Assembly (NCBI RefSeq): GCF_036492835.1 | Contig: NZ_AP025314.1 | Location: 4,072,010-4,136,009, forward strand | Direction of reading: 5' to 3' | Source of the DNA: Fulvitalea axinellae | GTDB lineage: Bacteria > Bacteroidota > Bacteroidia > Cytophagales > Cyclobacteriaceae | DNA: 64,000 nucleotides | Part shown: piece after piece, positions 24,690-33,717 of the stretch | Layout: each line of letters starts with the position of its first letter | Numbering within the stretch: the stretch's first letter is position 1 | Translations under genes and position numbers: made by a program | The notes under the pieces: generated by a model | The model's database searches: none | What the model was told of the DNA's origin: nothing | Seen by the model: the letters and a program-made list of their open reading frames with translations, nothing else

Positions 24690-25801
24690 TCGAAACGAAC
24701 GTAACCTACGATCTGGAAAAACTCGCCGGATTTTTTGAGCTGAAAGGCACTTTCGCAAGTGGCGAGCCATTCGGTTCCGGCCATATCAACGACACTTTCG
24801 CACTCCGCACCGCCGAGGAAGATTGCCCGGATTACGTGCTTCAGCGCGTAAACCACCAAATCTTTCCCGATGTGCCGGGCGTGATGGACAATATCAGCCG
24901 CGTAACCGAGCATATCCGCAAAAAACTTGAGGAAAACGGCGCCGACGAAATCGACAGACACGTGGTGACGGTAGTTCCGGCCAAAGACGGCAAGCTGTAC
25001 CACAAAGACGAGGAAGGCAACTTCTGGCGTATTCTCGTGCTTGTTCCGGACAGTAAAAGCTACGATATCGTAACTACGGAACAACAGGCTTTCGAAGGCG
25101 GAAAAGCTTTCGGACAGTTCCAGACACAACTCGCCGACTTGCCGGGCGGGCCATTGGTTGAGATTCTTCCTAACTTCCACAACGTGGTTACCCGTTTCGC
25201 CACTTTCGAGGAAAACATCGCCAAAGACCCAGTGGGTCGAGTAAAAAGCGTTGAGGAGGAAATCACTTTCTTGCGTGACCGTTTCGAGGAGATGAAAACC
25301 ATCCATACGCTCGGTCAGGAAGGAAAAATTCCGGTTCGCGTAACACACAACGACACGAAATTCAACAACGTACTGCTCGATTCGGAAGACAAGGCGCTCT
25401 GCGTAGTCGATCTTGACACCATCATGCCGGGCTACGTTCATTTCGACTTCGGCGATTCGATCCGCACCACCACCAACACCGGCGCTGAGGACGACCCGAA
25501 CCTCGACAACATCTCGATGAACATCAAGCTTTTCGAAGCTTATACCAAAGGTTTCCTCGGAGAGACTCTCGATACGCTCAACGAAGTGGAGATCGAGCAT
25601 CTCGCTCTTTCGGCCAAGCTCTTGACTTACATCATGGGCCTCCGCTTCCTTACGGACTACATCGACGGTGACAACTATTATAAAATCGCTCACAAAGAGC
25701 ACAACATCCAGCGTGCCCGCGCCCAGTTCAAATTGCTCAAGAGCATGGAAGAGCAGTTTGAGGAAATGCAGGCCATCATCCGCAAAATCGCCGGGAAATG
25801 A
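24686..25801 (+). CDS. APH-fold phosphotransferase, probable anomeric hexosamine kinase
   Basis: 371 residues of the aminoglycoside phosphotransferase fold (PF01636), with no resistance context. The catalytic loop VTHNDTKFNN supplies His, Asp and Asn of HxDxxxxN, and VVDLDTIMPGYVHFDFGDSIR supplies the metal-binding Asp. This combination resembles N-acetylhexosamine 1-kinase (NahK). GSGHINDTF near residue 30 is the nucleotide loop. ATGA overlaps at both ends tie it to the nucleotidyltransferase before and the CBM9-like gene after. Likely makes the sugar 1-phosphate used by the preceding enzyme (inference). Confidence 0.9.
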   Translation: MIETNVTYDLEKLAGFFELKGTFASGEPFGSGHINDTFALRTAEEDCPDYVLQRVNHQIFPDVPGVMDNISRVTEHIRKKLEENGADEIDRHVVTVVPAKDGKLYHKDEEGNFWRILVLVPDSKSYDIVTTEQQAFEGGKAFGQFQTQLADLPGGPLVEILPNFHNVVTRFATFEENIAKDPVGRVKSVEEEITFLRDRFEEMKTIHTLGQEGKIPVRVTHNDTKFNNVLLDSEDKALCVVDLDTIMPGYVHFDFGDSIRTTTNTGAEDDPNLDNISMNIKLFEAYTKGFLGETLDTLNEVEIEHLALSAKLLTYIMGLRFLTDYIDGDNYYKIAHKEHNIQRARAQFKLLKSMEEQFEEMQAIIRKIAGK

Positions 25802-26445
25802 GAGAGCTCTCGTTTGTGAAAATTCCCGCCGGCGTTGACACCGCGGACCTGAAAGCGGTTTCGGAGTTTTTGTCCCAAAAATGCGACACGCACAAAGTGG
25901 ACAACACGCCGTGGCCGGAACAATTCCCGTACAAACCAGAGGTTTCCTTCTCCGGCGCCCATGACGGAAAGGCTGTTTACCTACGCTTCGACGTAAACGA
26001 ACAGCAGATCTTGGCCACCAATACGGAAATCAACCAGGAAGTCTATCAAGACAGTTGCGTGGAATTCTTCATCGCCGTAGACGACGAAAGTTATTACAAC
26101 TTCGAATTCAACGCCGTAGGCACTTGCCTGGGCGGTTTCCACGACGCCGAGCGCGATTACCGCCTCCACGAAGACCTGTTGTCCGGAATCACAACCCTCG
26201 CTTCTTTGGGCGAAGGCCCGATCGACAAGCCGGTAGGCGGAGAGTGGAACCTCACGGTCCGGATTCCAAGCGGTGTTTTGGAGCAACATTCCGGATTCGC
26301 CTTTGGCGGAAACGGCGCCAGGGCCAACTTCTACAAATGCGGAGACAATCACAAAACACCGCATTTCGTAAGCTGGAATATGATCGAATTCGAAAAACCG
26401 AATTTCCATTTGCCCGAATTTTTCGGCAAAGTGACATTCGAATAA
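25798..26445 (+). CDS. CBM9-like carbohydrate-binding protein, no signal peptide
   Basis: 215 residues similar to the carbohydrate-binding family 9-like group. Recognisable parts are EVSFSGAHDGKAVYLRFDVNEQ, the VYQDSCVEFFIAVDD core, NFEFNAVGTCLGGFHD and the end WNMIEFEKPNFHLPEFFGKVTFE. Classic CBM9 modules sit on secreted xylanases, but this protein starts directly with MRELSFVKIPAG and has no export signal. That implies a cytoplasmic role, perhaps binding the sugar handled by the operon (inference). ATGA overlap with the kinase; a terminator follows. Confidence 0.88.
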   Translation: MRELSFVKIPAGVDTADLKAVSEFLSQKCDTHKVDNTPWPEQFPYKPEVSFSGAHDGKAVYLRFDVNEQQILATNTEINQEVYQDSCVEFFIAVDDESYYNFEFNAVGTCLGGFHDAERDYRLHEDLLSGITTLASLGEGPIDKPVGGEWNLTVRIPSGVLEQHSGFAFGGNGARANFYKCGDNHKTPHFVSWNMIEFEKPNFHLPEFFGKVTFE

Positions 26446-26474
26446 AAAGAACCTCTTAATCGCTAATCACAGCG

Positions 26475-26505
26475 AAAGGACGGGGCGCAAGCTCCGTCTT
26501 TTCTT
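26475..26505 (+). terminator. Rho-independent terminator of the sugar-salvage operon
   Basis: GACGGGGC pairs with GCTCCGTC (one G-T pair) around GCAA, then TTTTC. About 30 bases after the CBM9-like stop. Confidence 0.85.
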
Positions 26506-26566
26506 GTTTACGGCCCCCGAGCCAAACACTCTTCACTTTTTCCTTACTACTTAAAGATAATCGAGT

Positions 26567-26574
26567 TATTTTTG
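26567..26574 (+). promoter_or_regulatory. -7 element upstream of prfB
   Basis: Exact TATTTTTG about 110 bases before the prfB start, the only TAnnTTTG in this gap. No -33 at the usual distance. Confidence 0.35.
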
Positions 26575-26687
26575 CGGGAAATTTTATCCGAACGGATCCG
26601 GCCTCAGGCGGTTATACTTCCTTTACGGCCTCCTGAAAATGTAGGAAACCGTCGGACATCACCGTTAAACAGATTATCAACCCGATT

Positions 26688-27783
26688 ATGACAAGCGATC
26701 AGCTTAAGGAATTAAAGGCGCGCATCTCGGCCTTGAGGGGGTACCTTTGACTACGCCACGAAGAAAGAAGAAATAGAGGAGGAAGAACTCCTGACCACCC
26801 AACCGGACTTTTGGACTGAGCCGAAAGAGGCCGAAAAAGTGCTACAAAGCATCCGAAACAAAAAAGTTTGGACCGACGCTTTCGAGAAAGTCGAAGGATT
26901 TTCCGACGACGTCGAGACACTGTACGAATTCTACCAAGAAGGCGACGTGGAAATGGCGGAGGTTGAGGCCGAATACGCCAAAGCCATCGAGGCCCTGGAA
27001 GAGTTGGAATTCAAAAAAATGCTCAGCGGCGAGGAGGATCAGCTCAACGCCATTATGGAGATCAACCCGGGCGCCGGCGGAACGGAAAGCCAGGACTGGT
27101 GCTCTATCCTGATGCGGATGTACCTGATGTGGGGCGAGAAGAACGGCTTCAAAGTCCGCGAGCTCAACTATCAGGAAGGCGACGTGGCCGGCGTAAAGCA
27201 GGTTACGCTCGAATTCACCGGAAATTTCGCTTACGGCTACCTCAAGTCGGAAATCGGCGTACACCGCTTGGTGCGCATCTCGCCGTTTGACTCCGGCGGA
27301 CGCCGTCACACTTCGTTCGGTTCAGTATACGTATACCCGGAAGTTGACGACACGATAAGCATCGAGGTCAACCCGGCCGACATCACTTGGGAAACTTTTC
27401 GCTCTGGCGGTAAAGGCGGGCAGAACGTAAACAAGGTGGAAACCGCCGTACGTTTGCGCCACTCCGCTTCGGGACTCGTGGTGGAATGCCAAGAGGAACG
27501 TTCGCAGTTGCAGAACAAGGAAAAAGCCATGCAGATGTTGAAATCGAGGCTTTACCAGATCGAGATCGAGAAGCGGAACGCCACCAAGGCCGAAGTGGAA
27601 AGCTCGAAAATGAAGATCGATTTCGGTTCGCAGATCCGTAACTACGTGTTGCACCCGTATAAACTCATCAAAGACGCCCGTACCGGACATGAGCGCACAG
27701 ACGTACAAAACGTACTCGACGGCGACATTAACGACTACATCAAGGCATTCCTGATGGGATACAACACTAATGAAAAAGACTGA
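26688..27783 (+). CDS. prfB: Peptide chain release factor 2, programmed +1 frameshift
   Basis: 364-residue RF2, which reads UGA and UAA. The ATG at 26688 opens a 20-codon frame ending CTT TGA (26745-26750); skipping T26748 joins it to the long frame through 27783. The shift region (AGGGGG, TAC, CTT, TGA, C) matches the classic bacterial site. After the shift come the RF2 N-terminal helices (WTDAFEKVEGFSDDVETLYEF), the codon-recognition SPF motif in RISPFDSGGRRHTSFGSV, and the GGQ peptidyl-hydrolysis motif in RSGGKGGQNVNKVETAV. Annotating only the long frame would lose the first 20 residues. Length equals typical RF2. Confidence 0.98.
26736..26751 (+). promoter_or_regulatory. prfB recoding site
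   Basis: Internal Shine-Dalgarno-like AGGGGG (26736-26741), one codon, the slippery CTT (26745-26747) and in-frame TGA followed by C (26748-26751). Known mechanism: low RF2 stalls the ribosome at UGA and it shifts +1, so RF2 sets its own level. Confidence 0.97.
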
Positions 27784-27815
27784 CCGTTAACCTTTACGGA
27801 CATTCAAGCTATCAG

Positions 27816-27846
27816 AAGCCTTGTCCCTCTCGGGCAAGGCTTTTTT
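27816..27846 (+). terminator. Rho-independent terminator of prfB
   Basis: AAGCCTTG...CAAGGCTT stem extended by CC/GG around a short loop, then six T. About 30 bases after the prfB stop. Confidence 0.9.
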
Positions 27847-27875
27847 ACACCTAAACATCTACACAAAGGGAAAGA

Positions 27876-29063
27876 ATGGAGAGTAAGGATAAAAAAGGAA
27901 TCTACACGGGACAATTCTGGTTGCTGTGTACCAGTAGCCTCCTGTTTTTCGGTAGTTTCAATATGCTTTTACCCGAGTTGCCCAACTTCCTGACCAAACT
28001 CGGCGGAGCGGATTACAAAGGCTGGATTATCGCCATTTTCACCGTAACGGCTGGGTTGTCCAGGCCATTCAGCGGCAAACTCACCGACAAAGTCGGCAGA
28101 ATTCCCGTGATGATGTTCGGCGTAGCCGTATGCGTCCTTTGCGGTTTTCTTTATCCGCTCGTGGGTAGCGTATTCGGCTTCTTGTTATTGCGCTTTGTCC
28201 ACGGACTTTCCACAGGCTTTAAACCGACAGCCACAAGCGCATACGTAGCCGATATCATTCCGGCCGAAAGGCGTGGCGAAGCTTTGGGCCTTTTGGGTAT
28301 GGCCGGCACAACGGGAATGGCCCTGTCTCCCCTTTTCGGCAGCGCCATCACCAACGCTTTCGGCTTGGAAGCGCTGTTTTACTCGTCATCCATTATAGCT
28401 GCCATATCCGTTCTGATTCTGTTCGGAATGAAAGAGACTTTGCCAAATCCCGAAAAATTCAAGGCATCGCATCTCAGAATCAGCCCCGGCGACGTAATCG
28501 AGCCCAAAACACTTCCCGCCGCGGTTGCTGTATTACTCACGATGTTCTCTTTTGGAATAATGTTGACGCTTATTCCCGATTTCTCGGAACATCTTGGTTT
28601 TGACAATAAAGGAATCTACCTGACCGTATTCACAATCGCGTCGGTGTGTTGCAGGTTTTTCGCCGGTAAAGCGTCCGACAAGTACGGACGTGTCAACGTA
28701 ATGTTGATTACTTTGTGGATAACCGTGATAGGCCTACTGGTCACAGGCTTCGCCACTACGCAAACCACTTTCTTGGCCGGCGCGGTGATATTCGGAATCG
28801 GTTCGGGGTCCACTACTCCGGCTCTTTACGCTTGGACAATCGACATAAGCGACCCGAACAAGCGCGGAAAAGCCATAGCGACTATGTATATCGCTTTGGA
28901 ACTTGGTATTGGCGGAGGCGCACTGGTATCGGCCGCATTGTATGACAACAATCCGGAGAGGCTGAATCTGGCGTTTTCGACGGGAGCTTTGCTTTGCGCA
29001 CTCACATTTTTCTACCTTCTCGCTTTCCGCAAAAGATCAACGGACAAAGCACTGGCTTCCTAA
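27876..29063 (+). CDS. MFS transporter
   Basis: 395-residue inner-membrane carrier with 12 hydrophobic segments. The loop 2-3 signature reads GKLTDKVGRIPVMMFG (residues 66-81) and its counterpart in the second half is GKASDKYGRVNVMLI. HGLSTGFKPTATSAYVADIIPAERRGEALGLLG is typical of the drug/sugar MFS groups. Substrate not identifiable. It follows the prfB terminator and ends in a strong terminator, so it stands alone. Confidence 0.95.
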   Translation: MESKDKKGIYTGQFWLLCTSSLLFFGSFNMLLPELPNFLTKLGGADYKGWIIAIFTVTAGLSRPFSGKLTDKVGRIPVMMFGVAVCVLCGFLYPLVGSVFGFLLLRFVHGLSTGFKPTATSAYVADIIPAERRGEALGLLGMAGTTGMALSPLFGSAITNAFGLEALFYSSSIIAAISVLILFGMKETLPNPEKFKASHLRISPGDVIEPKTLPAAVAVLLTMFSFGIMLTLIPDFSEHLGFDNKGIYLTVFTIASVCCRFFAGKASDKYGRVNVMLITLWITVIGLLVTGFATTQTTFLAGAVIFGIGSGSTTPALYAWTIDISDPNKRGKAIATMYIALELGIGGGALVSAALYDNNPERLNLAFSTGALLCALTFFYLLAFRKRSTDKALAS

Positions 29064-29066
29064 AAA

Positions 29067-29104
29067 GAATAGGGCCCGAAGATTGATTCTTCGGGCCCTA
29101 TTTA
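29067..29104. terminator. Bidirectional terminator after the MFS gene
   Basis: AATAGGGCCCGAAGA pairs with TTCTTCGGGCCCTATT around a small loop; a long GC-rich perfect stem. It lies between the MFS stop and the convergent small gene at 29113. Confidence 0.9.
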
Positions 29105-29112
29105 CGCCCAAT

Positions 29113-29409
29113 TCAGATTAGGTCATCCGGTAAATTAACGTCCGTCAGGTAATCATCGGAATCAGCCGAATCCATTACCCGCAGGCGATCAAAACAGCGA
29201 CAGTCCTTATCGAAGAGCACTTCGACATAAAAGTCGTAAATACAGTAAAGGTTTACCAATCTGCCGGAAATCGAATACCGTTTTCCTACAAGTTCGCCTT
29301 CGTTTCCAAGCAGACTCTTTTGCAATGGCCAAGAGAGGGCATAGAAATGGGATGGAGACATGTTGTTCATAACAAACTCGGGATAGCTTGTGGATTCAGG
29401 GACACTCAA
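29113..29409 (-). CDS. Small hypothetical protein
   Basis: 98 residues, no signal peptide or membrane helix, no family recognised. The sequence is compact and mixed (SPSHFYALSWPLQKSLLGNEGELVGKRYSISGRLVNLYCIYDFYVEVLFDK), with an acidic C-terminus (SADSDDYLTDVNLPDDL). Coding is supported by its own stop immediately against the bidirectional terminator, sensible amino-acid composition and absence of a better frame opposite. ATG 29409 is used; an internal Met at residue 14 or 17 is possible. Confidence 0.65.
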   Translation of the reverse strand: MSVPESTSYPEFVMNNMSPSHFYALSWPLQKSLLGNEGELVGKRYSISGRLVNLYCIYDFYVEVLFDKDCRCFDRLRVMDSADSDDYLTDVNLPDDLI

Positions 29410-29603
29410 AAGTAGAAAAACGACTTTTCTTTTTTGGTTCGGAATAGACGAAAAAATACGTTTGTATAGAAAACCCTAAGTTTGGTTACATATTCGGCAA
29501 ATTATAGCCGAAACCTAGGACTTGTCAGGGCGTTTCCTCAAAAGGCTACCAAAAAAATCATGTAAGGTGCCCGCTAAATACGAATAAGGGCTTTTTGAAA
29601 GCC

Positions 29604-30800
29604 TCAGGAAGAACGTTTTGCTTTCTTCCAGATCTTTTTTCCTTTTTTGAAAGCCCCGTGATTTCGCTTGGCATACTTCCTTATCGTTTTGAAGTATTTT
29701 TCGGCTTCCTTCTTATTTCCATCTCTCGCGGCCATCTCCTCAAGGCTCAAAAGCGCATACAAATGATACCCCGATTCATAGTATCCGTTTTCTTTTACAA
29801 ACTCCAAAACCCTAAGATAATTCTCTTTGGCTTTATCGAATTGCAAACGAACTTCATGGTATTGCCCAAGAAAAAACGCCGCATATCGCCCCGCGTTTGG
29901 TCCGTAGCCAAAGCTTGCGGAATCGATTTTTTGCAGAATTTCCTCGCAAGCCGCCTTCATTTCGGTGTGCTGGCCTGTGGCGTAAAGCGCCCGGGCGTAG
30001 TACCTATGGAAAACGGGATTTTCGGGATACAGCTTATGCAAGTAACCGGTTATACGCAGAACTTCCGCTTTGTGTTTCCCCTCCAGATTAAGTATTCTCA
30101 ATAAAAAAAACTGCGCTTCCGTACGAGTATAAAACGCATTGTTGGCCACTTCCCGCAATTGCTCTATTCCCTTTTCCTTATCGCCGTTGCGAAAGAAAAG
30201 CATGATTGGCCTCAACACAGCATAATTCTCCGGAATCCACTCCACAAAATAATTATAGAGGCCATCGCCAAAAAGCAGTTCGGGGCTCATTTCCGAGCGC
30301 TCATAGCATTCCTCCATATACTTTAGCGCCAGACGGGCTTGGGTAGCCGCTTTGCGCCATTGCTTGCGCTCGCCAAGAAGCCTTCCTTTGAAAGCATGTG
30401 AAGCGGCAAGAAAAAAAGAGGCCTCAACCTTTGTGCGATCAATCTTATAAATGCCTTTGCACAAAGCTATCGAGGTGTCCATATAGGCCAAAAAGCGCTT
30501 GTCATAAGCCTTATTTTCTATATTGGGCTCAATCTTCCACCATTCGGCAAGGCCACGGAGAAAATAAGGCATCGGGTGCCAGCCGTACTCTTCCTTGAGC
30601 TCGGCAAAGCATTGTTCCATTTTGTCAAAATCGTATCCGTAGATGCTGTTAAGCATCTCCGTAGACGCAATTTGGGCGTTCAGATCCGTCAAAAGCATAG
30701 TGCCTTCGATACGGCTATTCTCGACAACCTGAGCACCGGCGTTCAAGACGCACGTTGCGCAAAAGGTTATCATGATCAATATATTCCTGAACCACCTCAT
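29604..30800 (-). CDS. Secreted tetratricopeptide-repeat protein
   Basis: 398 residues with a signal peptide (MRWFRNILIMITFCATCVLNAGAQ). The remainder is helical, with TPR-like pairs such as AQFFLLRILNLEGKHKAEVLRITGYLHKLYPENPVFHRYYARALYATGQ and DKAKENYLRVLEFVKEN. The C-terminus is very basic (KRNHGAFKKGKKIWKKAKRSS). Probably a periplasmic protein-protein interaction module; function unknown. It starts 30 bases after the stop of the tyrosine-phosphatase gene, so it may be the last gene of an rluA-phosphatase-TPR transcript. Confidence 0.88.
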   Translation of the reverse strand: MRWFRNILIMITFCATCVLNAGAQVVENSRIEGTMLLTDLNAQIASTEMLNSIYGYDFDKMEQCFAELKEEYGWHPMPYFLRGLAEWWKIEPNIENKAYDKRFLAYMDTSIALCKGIYKIDRTKVEASFFLAASHAFKGRLLGERKQWRKAATQARLALKYMEECYERSEMSPELLFGDGLYNYFVEWIPENYAVLRPIMLFFRNGDKEKGIEQLREVANNAFYTRTEAQFFLLRILNLEGKHKAEVLRITGYLHKLYPENPVFHRYYARALYATGQHTEMKAACEEILQKIDSASFGYGPNAGRYAAFFLGQYHEVRLQFDKAKENYLRVLEFVKENGYYESGYHLYALLSLEEMAARDGNKKEAEKYFKTIRKYAKRNHGAFKKGKKIWKKAKRSS

Positions 30801-30830
30801 TTCTCCGTTTTTATGTCTCAGGCACCGCCG

Positions 30831-31325
30831 TTATGTCCGGGTGCCGTTTTCCAAGGCTTGCTCGTCCAAAATACGGTCCAACAAACGCTCGCAAGACCTT
30901 CTCAACATCTTATAAACGTTCTCAAAGCCGTCATCGCCTCCGTAATACGGATCCGGAACTTCCTCTCCCGTCCCGATTGTGTCGAAATCCCGCATCATTA
31001 CGAGCCTATAATCGTCCGTGACACCGTTTTCCAATCTACGGATATTATCCATATTCGACTGGTCCATCGGGATGATGTAATCAAAGTCTTCAAAATCCTC
31101 CTCGACAAACTGTCTCCCACGATGGTCTAGCCTGATTCCGTATTTCCTCGCCACCGCAACGGACCTCGGATCTGGATTTTTGCCCAAATGATAAGCCGCC
31201 GTTCCCGCCGAATCAGATTCGACTACACCCTCAAGGCCTTTTTCTTTAACCAAATGGTCGAAAATTCCCTCGGCTAGCGGAGAGCGACAAATATTGCCGA
31301 GACACACGAATAACACTTTAGCCAT
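30831..31325 (-). CDS. Low-molecular-weight protein-tyrosine phosphatase
   Basis: 164 residues. The P-loop CLGNICRS (Cys8, Arg14) sits at the N-terminus as in all LMW-PTPs, and the general-acid loop VPDPYYGG is present near residue 124. Acts in the cytoplasm on phosphotyrosine, or on arsenate in related ArsC enzymes, though DPYYG favours phosphatase. No tyrosine kinase or capsule genes are nearby. Lies 48 bases after rluA-family gene and 30 before the TPR gene in the same direction. Confidence 0.96.
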   Translation of the reverse strand: MAKVLFVCLGNICRSPLAEGIFDHLVKEKGLEGVVESDSAGTAAYHLGKNPDPRSVAVARKYGIRLDHRGRQFVEEDFEDFDYIIPMDQSNMDNIRRLENGVTDDYRLVMMRDFDTIGTGEEVPDPYYGGDDGFENVYKMLRRSCERLLDRILDEQALENGTRT

Positions 31326-31373
31326 GATATCAACACTATTTTTAGAAATCCAGAATTCAGGCTTTCGCCAAAA

Positions 31374-32090
31374 TCATCGTCTGTTTTTGTCCAATTGCTT
31401 GATCAGCACCCGGAAATCTTTCGGATAAGGCGCTTCTACAAAGATCACCTTCCCGTCAACATCCTTAAACTCGATACTCTTAGCATGGAGGGCGAAACGT
31501 CCGATCAACGGCTGTTCCTCAACGTACCGGCCGATATTGTATTTCTTCTTGATCTCCGAAAGGAAAAGCTCTTTCCCGCCATAACGAGTGTCACCGGTAA
31601 TCGGCGTACGCATCGCGGCCAAGTGAATACGGATTTGGTGCATACGCCCAGTTCTCGGACGGGCCTCCACCAACGTATGGCGCTTATAGCCTTCCAAAGT
31701 GTTAAACAGCGTTTCCGCCGGCTTTCCTTTTGAGTAATCGATCTTCACCACACCGTGTTTCAAAGGAAGGATGGGAAGTTCGCAAACCTTGTCGTGATAC
31801 TCGTGCAAACCGTCGATCACCGCATGGTAAACTTTGTTCACTTGCCTTTTCTCAAATTGTATAGAAAGGTTACGGTAAGCTTCTGGATTTTTAGCGAATA
31901 CCAATGCGCCACTGGTGTCTTTGTCAAGACGATGGCAAGCCTGAAGTTCTTCGTCATGAGCTTTGGCCAACGAAAGAACGCTGGTATCCTCATGGCGATC
32001 GTCAAGGGTTGAGAAACGGGGCGGTTTGTTCACCACCACGTAATTGTCGTTCTCAAATATTATAAGGTCTTCGAATCTAATTCTTTTCAT
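31374..32090 (-). CDS. RluA-family pseudouridine synthase
   Basis: 238-residue enzyme that isomerises uridine in rRNA or tRNA. The catalytic HRLDKDTSGALVFAK motif (Asp in RLD) is intact, with the preceding YVVVNKPPRFSTL and the later RTGRMHQIRIHLAAMRTPITGDTRYGG typical of the family. No S4 domain is present at the N-terminus, unlike RluC/RluD. Specific target cannot be told. Upstream gene of the phosphatase and TPR genes. Confidence 0.95.
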   Translation of the reverse strand: MKRIRFEDLIIFENDNYVVVNKPPRFSTLDDRHEDTSVLSLAKAHDEELQACHRLDKDTSGALVFAKNPEAYRNLSIQFEKRQVNKVYHAVIDGLHEYHDKVCELPILPLKHGVVKIDYSKGKPAETLFNTLEGYKRHTLVEARPRTGRMHQIRIHLAAMRTPITGDTRYGGKELFLSEIKKKYNIGRYVEEQPLIGRFALHAKSIEFKDVDGKVIFVEAPYPKDFRVLIKQLDKNRR

Positions 32091-32255
32091 AAATGTCGCG
32101 TCTTGCGGCCGGATTGTATTTCCGCTTTTTCGGAACAGCAGAAAGTCCAGTTTGCAAAATTGATAAAAATAGCGACGAAACGGAAATGCGAGACCGGTAA
32201 TCGGCCCAAAACAGTTGACTTAGAGGCAAAGGGACTCCCGATTCGAACAAAAACA

Positions 32256-32285
32256 AAACCCCGGGCAGGTTATCGCCCAGGGTTT
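32256..32285 (-). terminator. Rho-independent terminator of the superoxide dismutase gene
   Basis: On the minus strand AAACCCTGGGC and GCCCGGGGTTT pair (one mismatch) and run into TTGTTTTTG. About 75 bases after the dismutase stop. Confidence 0.8.
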
Positions 32286-32359
32286 ATCTGATTTGCCATA
32301 TAAAAGAAGATGCAATGAAGGCGTAAAGTCAGTACGCCTTCAATATTTTTCGGAAAGGC

Positions 32360-32968
32360 TTACTTGGCCGCTTCGAAATTTTTCGAAACTTGTTCCCAGT
32401 TCACAACGTTCCAGAACGCCGAAATATAATCCGGACGACGGTTTTGGTAGTGAAGATAGTAAGCATGCTCCCAAACGTCGAGTCCGAGAATAGGCGTAGC
32501 CGGGCACTCAGACACGTCCATCAACGGGTTGTCCTGATTTGGCGAAGAGCAAACGCAAAGCGAACCGTCAGCCTTAACGCAGAGCCAAGCCCAACCCGAA
32601 CCGAAACGGGTAGCTCCGGCTTTGGCGAATTCAGCCTTAAACTCATCGAAAGAACCGAAAGTGGCATCGATAGCCTCGGCCAAAGCGCCTGTAGGAACTC
32701 CGCCTCCGTTTGGAGAAAGTACAGTCCAGAACAAGCTGTGGTTGAAGTGACCACCACCGTTATTGCGAACGGCCGGACCGAACTTGCTGATGTTCTTCAT
32801 CAGGTCTTCCAAAGAAAGGCCTTCCGCTTCCGTGCCTTCGATAGCCTTGTTCAGGTTCGCTACGTAAGCGGCGTGATGCTTGTCATGGTGGATTTCCATG
32901 GTTCTTGCGTCAAAGTGAGGCTCAAGGGCGTCAAACGCATAAGGGAGAGCTGGAAGTTCAAAAGACAT
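32360..32968 (-). CDS. Superoxide dismutase, Fe/Mn family
   Basis: 202 residues from ATG 32968 (MSFELPALPYAFDALEPHFD); the frame is open 24 bases further. Metal ligands are visible: His27 in MEIHHDKHH, His in GGGHFNHSLFW, and Asp and His in LGLDVWEHAYYLHYQNRRPDY. No signal peptide, so cytoplasmic. The residues around the active site do not let me choose Fe or Mn with confidence. Follows tadA by 48 bases in the same direction. Confidence 0.97.
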   Translation of the reverse strand: MSFELPALPYAFDALEPHFDARTMEIHHDKHHAAYVANLNKAIEGTEAEGLSLEDLMKNISKFGPAVRNNGGGHFNHSLFWTVLSPNGGGVPTGALAEAIDATFGSFDEFKAEFAKAGATRFGSGWAWLCVKADGSLCVCSSPNQDNPLMDVSECPATPILGLDVWEHAYYLHYQNRRPDYISAFWNVVNWEQVSKNFEAAK

Positions 32969-33016
32969 TGTAGTATCGTTTAATGTTGTCAAAATATTTT
33001 AGGGCAATCTTAATGC

Positions 33017-33466
33017 TCAGCGTCGCAATTTTTTGAAGAAGCGGTCCATTAAGGCGGCGCACTCGTCGGCTAAGACTCCAGAAACGACTTGCGTCTTCGG
33101 GTGCAGCAAAGGAGGTTGCTGTTTCGCGTATCCCCGTTTCTCGTCCGTAGCCCCGTACACCACGCGCCCAAGTTGCGCCCATGAAAGCGCACCGGCACAC
33201 ATAACGCAAGGCTCCAAAGTCACGAACAATTCGCAGTCCGGCAGATACTTAGCCCCGAGGTGGTTTTCGGCCGCCGTTACGGCCAGAATTTCGGCGTGAG
33301 CCGTTACATCCAGTAATCGTTCCGATTGGTTGTGCGCCCGGGCTATTACCCTTTTTTTGCACACCACCACCGCACCCACGGGTATTTCCCCTTCTTCCTC
33401 GGCGAGCTCGGCCTCTTGCAAAGCCAAGCGCATAAAATGCTCGTCTGAGTGAGCGCTAAATTCCAT
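33017..33466 (-). CDS. tadA: tRNA-specific adenosine deaminase TadA
   Basis: 149-residue cytidine-deaminase-fold enzyme that converts A34 of tRNA-Arg(ACG) to inosine. The zinc site is complete: HAEIL and EPCVMCAGA. GEIPVGAVVV and ARAHNQSE are typical of TadA rather than guanine deaminase. ATG 33466 (MEFSAHSDEHFMRLALQEA) is preferred; an in-frame Met ten codons earlier adds a hydrophobic stretch not seen in the family. Precedes the dismutase gene. Confidence 0.93.
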   Translation of the reverse strand: MEFSAHSDEHFMRLALQEAELAEEEGEIPVGAVVVCKKRVIARAHNQSERLLDVTAHAEILAVTAAENHLGAKYLPDCELFVTLEPCVMCAGALSWAQLGRVVYGATDEKRGYAKQQPPLLHPKTQVVSGVLADECAALMDRFFKKLRR

Positions 33467-33717
33467 GATAAGTATTAGAATTTCAAGTTGAGACAATCAC
33501 TTATATCGATTTTAATATAGCAAATTTTGATGAAAATACTCTCGCATACAGGCTTCCGACAGCAAGGAACGGATAAACATAGCGAAACCTTGATTTTTTA
33601 TTTTATCAATTAATTTTTCTACTTTAAAGAAGTCTATTTTCTTTTAAAAACCTGATTATCCAAATTTTTTAAACAACACCCAACGCTCTTACACATCTAA
33701 ACCCTGATGATAAGTAT

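Noticed and set aside
24662..25702. Minus-strand ORF of 346 codons
   Set aside because: Antisense to the APH-fold kinase, which has catalytic motifs and ATGA coupling at both ends.
26839..27783. prfB annotated from the second-frame ATG only
   Set aside because: The 20-codon first frame with the recoding site lies immediately upstream and restores normal RF2 length.
30576..31130. Plus-strand ORF of 184 codons
   Set aside because: Antisense to the tyrosine-phosphatase and TPR genes; no family features.
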